A stretch of DNA of 64,000 nt from Pedobacter duraquae (GTDB lineage Bacteria; Bacteroidota; Bacteroidia; Sphingobacteriales; Sphingobacteriaceae). Position numbers and translations under genes: made by a program. Positions 58,025 through 64,000 of the stretch are shown here, piece after piece. The notes below the pieces were generated by a model. The model was not told where the DNA came from and searched no databases. It saw only the letters and a program-made list of their open reading frames with translations. The stretch spans positions 682,001 to 746,000 of the forward strand of contig NZ_SNWM01000003.1 of the NCBI RefSeq assembly GCF_004362245.1. The letters run 5' to 3'. Numbering within the stretch: the stretch's first letter is position 1; every line of letters begins with the position of its first letter.

Positions 58025-58801
58025 ATGAAGGTAGTGATACTTGCAGGGGGGTTGGGTACCAGGCTAATGGAAGAAACGGAAGCCAGACCCAAACCAATGG
58101 TTGAAATCGGTGGTAAACCGATATTATGGCATATTATGAAAATTTACGAAGCATATGGCTTTAACGATTTTGTTTTGTGTTTAGGGTATAAGGCTCAATC
58201 AATTAAAGAATATTTTTTGAATTATTATCTATATAACTCTGACGTTACAATAGAATTAGAACGCAATAAAGTTGATGTGCACTTTTCAAATTCTGAATCC
58301 TTTAAAGTAACTTTAGTAGATACTGGACTGACGACTAACACTGCAGGACGAATTAAGCAGATAAAAAAATATGTGGAAAATGAAGCTTTTATGTTAACTT
58401 ATGGCGACGGCGTGGCAGATATTAACATTACAGACCTGGTGAAATTTCACAAATCGCACGGTAAGCTTGCGACATTGACCTCCATACAAACGCCCGGAAG
58501 ATTTGGCAATATAGAAATGGACGAATACGGAAATGTTCAGCATTTTGTTGAGAAACCGCAGGGCGACGGTATGTGGATTAACGGGGGTTTTTTTGTGCTT
58601 GAGCCCGCTATTTTCAAATATTTGGAAGGAGATATGGACAATATCCAGTGGGAAAAGCAACCGTTGAAGCAAATTGCCGATGATGGTCAATTGGCCGCAT
58701 TTAAACACTCCGGGTTTTGGAAACCCATGGATGCTTTGAGAGACAGAATTGAACTAGAGCAGCTGTGGAGCAGCGGAGCTGCTAAGTGGAAAATTTGGTA
58801 A
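58025..58801 (+). CDS. rfbF: Glucose-1-phosphate cytidylyltransferase
   Basis: 258 residues. The nucleotidyltransferase P-loop-like start VVILAGGLGTRLMEETEARP KP and the catalytic GDGV region (YGDGVADINI), then WINGGFFVLEPAIF and HSGFWKPMDALRDRIELE. It makes CDP-glucose, the first step of CDP-dideoxyhexose synthesis (DdhA). It is one base from the next gene. Confidence 0.95.
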   Translation: MKVVILAGGLGTRLMEETEARPKPMVEIGGKPILWHIMKIYEAYGFNDFVLCLGYKAQSIKEYFLNYYLYNSDVTIELERNKVDVHFSNSESFKVTLVDTGLTTNTAGRIKQIKKYVENEAFMLTYGDGVADINITDLVKFHKSHGKLATLTSIQTPGRFGNIEMDEYGNVQHFVEKPQGDGMWINGGFFVLEPAIFKYLEGDMDNIQWEKQPLKQIADDGQLAAFKHSGFWKPMDALRDRIELEQLWSSGAAKWKIW

Positions 58802-58802
58802 T

Positions 58803-59882
58803 ATGTTGTCACAATTAGAAAAAACCTACAAAGGGAAGCGAATATTTTTGACCGGTCATACGGGTTTTAAGGGGGCATGGCTTCTAAAAATACTTAGTTT
58901 AATTGGGGCCGAGGTAAGAGGGTATGCTTTATCGCCGAATACCGACAAAGATCTATATCATCTCATAAATGGAGATAACCTTTGCGATTCAGTTATAGCA
59001 GACATACGTAATCGAGATCAATTGACAGAATCAGTAACAGAATTTGATCCGCACTTCATTTTTCATTTGGCGGCCCAACCACTTGTTAGATTGTCTTATG
59101 AAGTTCCATCTGAGACGTTCGAGGTCAATGCAATCGGAACTGCAAATTTGTTGGACTCCGTGAGATTGCTCAAAAATCCTTGCTCGGTTGTGTTAATTAC
59201 CACGGACAAGGTGTATCATAACAATGAATGGGAGTATCCTTATCGTGAAAATGATCGATTGGGAGGTTACGATCCTTACAGCGCCAGCAAAGCATGTACA
59301 GAATTGGTCATTGACTCCTATAAGAATTCTTTTTTTAATGGTAATAATTTCGATATCCACAGGAAAAGTATTGCCGTAGGAAGGGCTGGAAATGTTATCG
59401 GGGGTGGAGATTGGTCGAACGATAGATTAATTCCTGATATTGCACGTGCGTTAATTGGAAACAAAGAGGTTGTATTGAGAAATCCACAATCTGTTAGACC
59501 TTGGCAGCATGTTTTGGAACCCATAGTAGCATATTTAAGGCTTGGTGAATTGATGGAAATAGATCCGATTAGATTTGGTTCTGTCTTTAACTTCGGACCA
59601 TATTCTTCGGACGCCATATCTGTGGAAGATATGTTGAAACTAGCAATAAATTGTTGGGGATCAGGCGAATTCAGAGTTGAACAATTGGAAAATCAACCTC
59701 ATGAAGCAGGGCTGTTGAAATTGGATATCAGTAAAGCGATTAAAGAATTGAATTGGAAACCGGTTTTGAATGCTAAACAAGCTATACGAATGACGGTTGA
59801 TTGGTATAAGGAGTTTACGTTGAATTCACTTGACATAGACTCTTTTACGACAAAGCAAATAATGGCTTATCTTAATGCTTAA
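58803..59882 (+). CDS. rfbG: CDP-glucose 4,6-dehydratase
   Basis: 359 residues. The NAD-binding GHTGFKGAWLLKI, the active site YSASKACTELVIDSY (YxxxK) and VAVGRAGNVIGGGDWSNDRL (as IAVGRAGNV in this protein) match DdhB/RfbG. It makes CDP-4-dehydro-6-deoxy-glucose. The end overlaps the next gene by eight bases. Confidence 0.95.
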   Translation: MLSQLEKTYKGKRIFLTGHTGFKGAWLLKILSLIGAEVRGYALSPNTDKDLYHLINGDNLCDSVIADIRNRDQLTESVTEFDPHFIFHLAAQPLVRLSYEVPSETFEVNAIGTANLLDSVRLLKNPCSVVLITTDKVYHNNEWEYPYRENDRLGGYDPYSASKACTELVIDSYKNSFFNGNNFDIHRKSIAVGRAGNVIGGGDWSNDRLIPDIARALIGNKEVVLRNPQSVRPWQHVLEPIVAYLRLGELMEIDPIRFGSVFNFGPYSSDAISVEDMLKLAINCWGSGEFRVEQLENQPHEAGLLKLDISKAIKELNWKPVLNAKQAIRMTVDWYKEFTLNSLDIDSFTTKQIMAYLNA

Positions 59883-60780
59883 AGTTATTATAACAGGGAT
59901 TACAGGATTTCTAGGATCACATATTGCTGAGCGAGCTTTAGCAGAAAATATAATTGTCATAGGTCTAAAGCGTAAAAGTTCTTCCATATGGAGATGTGAA
60001 CATTTTAAGGAGCGTGTTGATTGGGTTAACATAGAGGATGGTTATGAGGATATTTTGGTTAGGAAATCAGCTGATATTTTGATTCACGCTGCCTGGATGG
60101 GAGTGGAAGCAAAGGATAGAGATAATTGGGTGGAACAGACTAAAAATATTACATTTTTTAGTGAAATTCTAACAATAGTCAAGAGAAGCAAGATTGAAAA
60201 AGTAATCTGCTTGGGCTCTCAAGCAGAATATGGATTTATGGAAGGAGCAATATCAGAGGAAGCTTCCACGGGCGCTAATGGTGCTTATGGTGCTGTAAAA
60301 CTAGCCAGCCTTCATCTTTTCCGTTCATTTTCTGAGATATATCAAACAAAGTGGATTTGGTTAAGATTGTTTTCTGTATTTGGAGAAAACGAGGGGTCGA
60401 ATTGGTTAATCCCCTCCCTTGCAGCAAAGATGCAAAGTGGTGTTGAATTTGACCTTACATTAGGAGAACAACGTTATGCTTATCTTTATGTAAAAGATTT
60501 TGCAGAGATTACGTGTAGAATATTAAAACAAGAGATTGTTTCTGGAATATATAATGTATCAGGTGATGAACCAAGATCGTTGAAGGAAATGGTAGAGTCG
60601 ATTAGGAATATTATCAAGCCAGATTTTCGGTTGAATTTTGGGGCGTTAGCATATCGTCCAAACCAATCTATGTATTTAGAGGGTGACATGACTAAACTAA
60701 CATCACAAATAGGGAAATTTAACTTTACAAATTTTAACGTAGCTTTGCTTGCCACTTTAAAAGGTTCAAAGTTTATATGA
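59875..60780 (+). CDS. NAD-dependent epimerase/reductase, YerF/AbeF-like
   Basis: 301 residues. SDR fold with IITGITGFLGSHIAERAL and YGAVKLASLHLF for YxxxK, and a C-terminal SGIYNVSGDEPRSLKEMVES. In yersiniose synthesis YerF reduces the side-chain keto group made by YerE; in other CDP-sugar paths (abequose, paratose) a similar reductase acts at C4. The neighbour YerE-like gene favours the yersiniose role. It overlaps that gene by an ATGA. Confidence 0.75.
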   Translation: MLKVIITGITGFLGSHIAERALAENIIVIGLKRKSSSIWRCEHFKERVDWVNIEDGYEDILVRKSADILIHAAWMGVEAKDRDNWVEQTKNITFFSEILTIVKRSKIEKVICLGSQAEYGFMEGAISEEASTGANGAYGAVKLASLHLFRSFSEIYQTKWIWLRLFSVFGENEGSNWLIPSLAAKMQSGVEFDLTLGEQRYAYLYVKDFAEITCRILKQEIVSGIYNVSGDEPRSLKEMVESIRNIIKPDFRLNFGALAYRPNQSMYLEGDMTKLTSQIGKFNFTNFNVALLATLKGSKFI

Positions 60781-62498
60781 AAGCTTCAGATTTTATAGCA
60801 GATTTCTTGCAAAAAAAAGGTATTAAGAATGTATTTGAACTTTCTGGAGGAATGATTACTCATATCCTAGATTCTTTATATCAAAATACTGATATTAAGG
60901 TTGTTACTATGCATCATGAACAAGCAGCTGCATTTGCGGCTGAAGGTTATGGGCGAGTTACAGGATTGCCAGGAATAGCTCTGGCTACTAGTGGTCCGGG
61001 GGCAACGAATCTGCTGACTGGAATAGGGAGCTGTTTTTTTGATTCTACTCCAGCCATTTTTATAACTGGTCAGGTTAACCGTCATGAACAAAAGGGTGAG
61101 CGAGCAATTCGTCAGCTTGGTTTTCAAGAAACAGACATAGTTTCCATGGCAACTCCTATAACCAAGGCATGTTTTCGAGTTGATGCCGCAGATCATTTGG
61201 CGAAGATATTTGAAGAAGCATTTAATATCGCATTAGACGGAAGGCCTGGGCCTGTTTTAATCGATATACCAATGGACGTTCAGCGCGCACAGATATGTGT
61301 AAACTACGTTTTTGATTCAGTATCTTTTGATTCAAGAAGTATTAACCCGGAGCTTTTAGAGCGGATGATAGTTGATCTTAAATCTGCAAAAAGACCGCTT
61401 ATTTTATCCGGCCGAGGGGTAAAAGCTAGTAATTGCCAGGACAAGTTTAATTCCTTTGTCAAAACATGTCAGGTTCCAGTGATTACCACATTACTTGGAC
61501 TAGATACGATATCTTTCGAGGATCCACTTCGTGTTGGATTTATCGGTAGTTACGGAAATAGATGGGCAAATATAGCTTTTGGGGAGAGTGACGTTGTTAT
61601 TGTTTTGGGTAGCAGATTAGATATAAGGCAAACCGGTGCGGATACAAAATTTATTGAAAACAGAAAAATTTATCATGTAGATTGTGAAGCGGCAGAAATC
61701 AATAATAGAATAAAAAATTGCGTAGCGATACATGCGGATCTCAATGACTTTTTCGCTCAGATTTCGACATTAATCGAGAACGAGCTTTTTGAAAGTCCAA
61801 AGATATGGCTTTCCTATATTAATAAGCTAAGGCTTAAATGGCCAGATGTCAAAGAACTCGATCCGCAAGGCATAAATCCGAACGTATTTATGCATCAGCT
61901 GTCAAACAAAAATAGTAAAGCAAAGGCATATCTAGCTGACGTAGGTAGCCATCAGATGTGGGCTGCACAGTCACTTGAAATTAATGATGGGCAGCAGTTC
62001 CTCACATCTGGCGGGATGGGAGCTATGGGTTTTTCTCTTCCTGCCGCAATTGGAGCTTGCTTTGCTCTCGATAAAGAACCGGTTGTTGTGATTATTGGAG
62101 ACGGCTGTATGCAAATCAATATCCAGGAATTACAAACTATAGTACGAAATAAGTTGCCTGTTAAAATAATAATCCTAAACAACAGAACGCTTGGGATGAT
62201 TAGGCAGTTTCAAGATACTTACTTTGAATCAAGATATCAGTCGACTTACTGGGGGTACGATGCACCTAACTTTGAAAAGGTAGGCATCGCCTATGAAATT
62301 GAGAGTAGAACAATAAGTGTAGAGGAGGAAGTTGTTGAATCCGTCAAATGGTTATGGGAAGGTGATAACGCAACAAAGCCACAACTTCTCCAGGTTATGA
62401 TAGATCCTCATACAAATACCTATCCCAAGATTGCATTCGGTAGACCAATTACTGAAATGGAACCCTTTGCCAAGCCGATTGAAATGGAGGGAACCTAA
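60777..62498 (+). CDS. Thiamine-diphosphate enzyme, YerE-like acetaldehyde transferase
   Basis: 573 residues, of the acetolactate-synthase (ThDP/FAD) family. The catalytic Glu48 in [20 protein letters not shown], an ALS-like FAD region ([19 protein letters not shown]), and the ThDP motif GDGCMQ ... NN at 441-469 are present. Alone it would read as ALS, but it is inside a full ddhA-D set and between a reductase and RfbH. YerE uses pyruvate to attach a two-carbon unit to C4 of CDP-3,6-dideoxy-4-ketoglucose, giving the yersiniose skeleton. Confidence 0.78.
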   Translation: MKASDFIADFLQKKGIKNVFELSGGMITHILDSLYQNTDIKVVTMHHEQAAAFAAEGYGRVTGLPGIALATSGPGATNLLTGIGSCFFDSTPAIFITGQVNRHEQKGERAIRQLGFQETDIVSMATPITKACFRVDAADHLAKIFEEAFNIALDGRPGPVLIDIPMDVQRAQICVNYVFDSVSFDSRSINPELLERMIVDLKSAKRPLILSGRGVKASNCQDKFNSFVKTCQVPVITTLLGLDTISFEDPLRVGFIGSYGNRWANIAFGESDVVIVLGSRLDIRQTGADTKFIENRKIYHVDCEAAEINNRIKNCVAIHADLNDFFAQISTLIENELFESPKIWLSYINKLRLKWPDVKELDPQGINPNVFMHQLSNKNSKAKAYLADVGSHQMWAAQSLEINDGQQFLTSGGMGAMGFSLPAAIGACFALDKEPVVVIIGDGCMQINIQELQTIVRNKLPVKIIILNNRTLGMIRQFQDTYFESRYQSTYWGYDAPNFEKVGIAYEIESRTISVEEEVVESVKWLWEGDNATKPQLLQVMIDPHTNTYPKIAFGRPITEMEPFAKPIEMEGT

Positions 62499-62527
62499 TT
62501 TATATTATAACTCATTATATTCAATAC

Positions 62528-63832
62528 ATGTTAAAAAATATTACAGATAGTGCACTGGAAGAACGTTTGAGAACAATTGCCAGGAAGAATACGACACAAG
62601 TTATTGTGCCGGGTGAAAATTACATCCCGGTAACCGGTAAAGTCTTGGACGAACAAGATATATTGTTGGGTGTAGATGCTGCTCTTGACGGTTGGCTTAC
62701 AGCCGGAAGATTTGCTAACAAATTTGAGCACGAATTTGCTGAATACTTCGGGGCTAGTAAAGCGCTGCTTGTAAATTCAGGATCTTCGGCTAATCTCGTT
62801 GCATTTTACACGCTGACTTCATCTAAACTTGGTGATCGAGCAATAATTCCAGGGGACGAAGTCATTACTGTGGCAGCTGGCTTTCCAACAACGATAAATC
62901 CAATAATACAGTTCGGTGCGATTCCTGTTTTTATTGATGTTGATATTGCAACTCACAACGTCAAGGCAGATATGATAGAATCTGCGGTAAGTCCAAAAAC
63001 AAAAGCAATAATGATTGCTCACTCTCTTGGCAATCCCTTCGACTTGAACGAAGTTATGCGTATTGCGAAAAAATATAATCTTTGGGTCATAGAGGATGAC
63101 TGTGATTCTTTAGGAGCCACTTATAACGGGAAAAAGACTGGAACTTTTGGTGATATTTCTACATTTTCTTTTTATCCAGCTCATCATATAACTATGGGTG
63201 AAGGTGGAGCCGTTTTAATAAATAATCCCGAACTGTCCAAATTGGCTGAAAGTTTTAGAGATTGGGGAAGAGATTGCTATTGTGAACCAGGTAAGGACAA
63301 TACTTGTGGTTGTAGGTTTGGGCAGCAGTTGGGGTCACTGCCATATGGGTACGATCATAAATATACGTATTCACATATTGGATTTAACTTGAAAGTTACC
63401 GACATGCAGGCGGCTTTTGGGGTTTCACAGATTGCAAAAATTGACAAGTTTGTAGAGCGTAGAAGGGAAAACTATAATTCTTTATACGAGCGTATGAAGG
63501 AATTTGAGGAAGTTTTTATTCTTCCAGAGGCAACACCGAATTCAAACCCTTCTTGGTTTGGGTTTTTACTTACTTTGAGAGAGGGGGATGCTAGTGACAG
63601 ACATATGTTGGTTCAGCATTTAGAGGAAAAAAAGATTGGGACCAGGCTATTATTTGGTGGTAATCTTTTAAGACAACCGGCTTATGCTAAAATTGAGCAT
63701 CGTGTGGTTGGCGATTTAAGTAATACGGATACTATCATGAATAATTCTTTTTGGTTAGGTGTATGGCCAGGGTTAAATGAAACTCATTATGATTACATCG
63801 CGAATGTGATTCGTGAATATCTGAATGGATAG
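62528..63832 (+). CDS. rfbH: CDP-4-dehydro-6-deoxyglucose-3-dehydrase (E1, RfbH)
   Basis: 434 residues. It is a PLP/PMP-dependent fold of the DegT/DnrJ type, but the usual Lys is His ([14 protein letters not shown], 219-220), as in RfbH/DdhC that use PMP for dehydration. Four Cys at 250, 252, 260 and 262 ([14 protein letters not shown]) are the [2Fe-2S] ligands. It removes the C3 hydroxyl with electrons from DdhD. Confidence 0.95.
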   Translation: MLKNITDSALEERLRTIARKNTTQVIVPGENYIPVTGKVLDEQDILLGVDAALDGWLTAGRFANKFEHEFAEYFGASKALLVNSGSSANLVAFYTLTSSKLGDRAIIPGDEVITVAAGFPTTINPIIQFGAIPVFIDVDIATHNVKADMIESAVSPKTKAIMIAHSLGNPFDLNEVMRIAKKYNLWVIEDDCDSLGATYNGKKTGTFGDISTFSFYPAHHITMGEGGAVLINNPELSKLAESFRDWGRDCYCEPGKDNTCGCRFGQQLGSLPYGYDHKYTYSHIGFNLKVTDMQAAFGVSQIAKIDKFVERRRENYNSLYERMKEFEEVFILPEATPNSNPSWFGFLLTLREGDASDRHMLVQHLEEKKIGTRLLFGGNLLRQPAYAKIEHRVVGDLSNTDTIMNNSFWLGVWPGLNETHYDYIANVIREYLNG

Positions 63833-63833
63833 G

Positions 63834-64000
63834 ATGATTACCAGCATACGAAAGTTTTCCAATAAAATAGGAATTGATCAGGCAATAGCCTACACTGTTT
63901 TTTCGAAGATATTACAGGTGTTTGGAGGAGTAACAACTCTCTTTTTTGTTGCTCAATTTTTAACAAAGTCGGAGCAAGGTTATTATTACACATTTGGCAG
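63834..64000 (+). CDS. Polysaccharide flippase (Wzx-like), N-terminal part, truncated by window edge
   Basis: About 55 residues visible from ATG 63834 (MITSIRKFSNKIGIDQAIAY, then TVFSKILQVFGGVTTLFFVA). The pattern of a first amphipathic segment, then FSKILQ and a hydrophobic helix, then TKSEQGYYYTFG is typical of MATE/Wzx-type O-unit flippases. It starts one base after the rfbH stop, so it is in the same operon. Confidence 0.75.
   Translation, partial: MITSIRKFSNKIGIDQAIAYTVFSKILQVFGGVTTLFFVAQFLTKSEQGYYYTFG

Noticed and set aside
60777..62498. Naming the ThDP enzyme as acetolactate synthase (ilvB)
   Set aside because: It is inside a CDP-sugar operon with no ilv genes or regulatory subunit near, so the YerE-like role fits better.

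Overview
The window is Bacteroidota DNA, most like Sphingobacteriaceae (Pedobacter and relatives). The evidence is repeated promoters of the Bacteroidota form TTG-N19/20-TAnnTTTG (rpsT, tRNA-Phe, two phage promoters), a TonB-dependent receptor with a carboxypeptidase-regulatory N-terminus, the family-typical mreB-mreC-mreD-PBP2-rodA order, and proteins of Bacteroidota type throughout. The genus is an inference.

Positions 1 to about 28,040 are the integrase-proximal part of a tailed-phage prophage that runs off the left edge. It sits against the 3' end of a tRNA-Phe(GAA) gene (28041-28116), with the tyrosine integrase next to the tRNA. Almost all phage genes read leftward. From right to left they are: integrase, two HTH regulators on the + strand (one a CI-like S24 repressor), an early operon starting from a clear promoter at 25300-25330, replication genes (SSB-like protein, DUF6291-type initiator/loader, DnaB-like helicase), an orphan C5 cytosine methyltransferase, many small proteins, a HicAB module, a second divergent switch at 15.1 kb, VRR-NUC and HNH nucleases, a lipoprotein with SPFH-like features plus a small membrane protein, and a + strand cargo gene. 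The structural cassette follows: terminase small and large subunits, portal, prohead protease, HK97-fold major capsid protein, two head-fibre/spike genes, connector, head closure, gp10-like protein, tail terminator, and a truncated major tail protein. The remaining tail and lysis genes must lie to the left.

Positions 28.1-53.0 kb are host core genome. They hold a DUF1801 protein, a START-like protein, a divergent MFS transporter/LysR pair, thymidine kinase, the cell-shape operon, purN/purH, rpsT, radC, pheT, a zapA region with a probable structured RNA (6S candidate), rny, an Mpo1-like protein, and a TonB-dependent receptor followed by a beta-helix-like lipoprotein. The receptor promoter carries TAAC repeats phased every 11 bp.

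Positions 53.3-64.0 kb are the start of a surface polysaccharide locus: an SLBB export protein, a Wzz-type protein, then CDP-3,6-dideoxyhexose genes (ddhD, ddhA, ddhB, a reductase, a ThDP enzyme, ddhC) and the start of a flippase. The ThDP enzyme plus reductase beside the full ddhA-D set points to a branched yersiniose-type sugar.

The most unusual signal is a 16-bp near-palindrome (consensus AATTGATATATYGATT) found nine times in the prophage, nearly always on or within a few bases of the stop codon of a leftward gene. I did not see it in the host half. Other notable signals are a G8 tract that breaks a small phage gene, TGTACA operator modules at two phage switches, and the likely defence or exclusion cargo genes.
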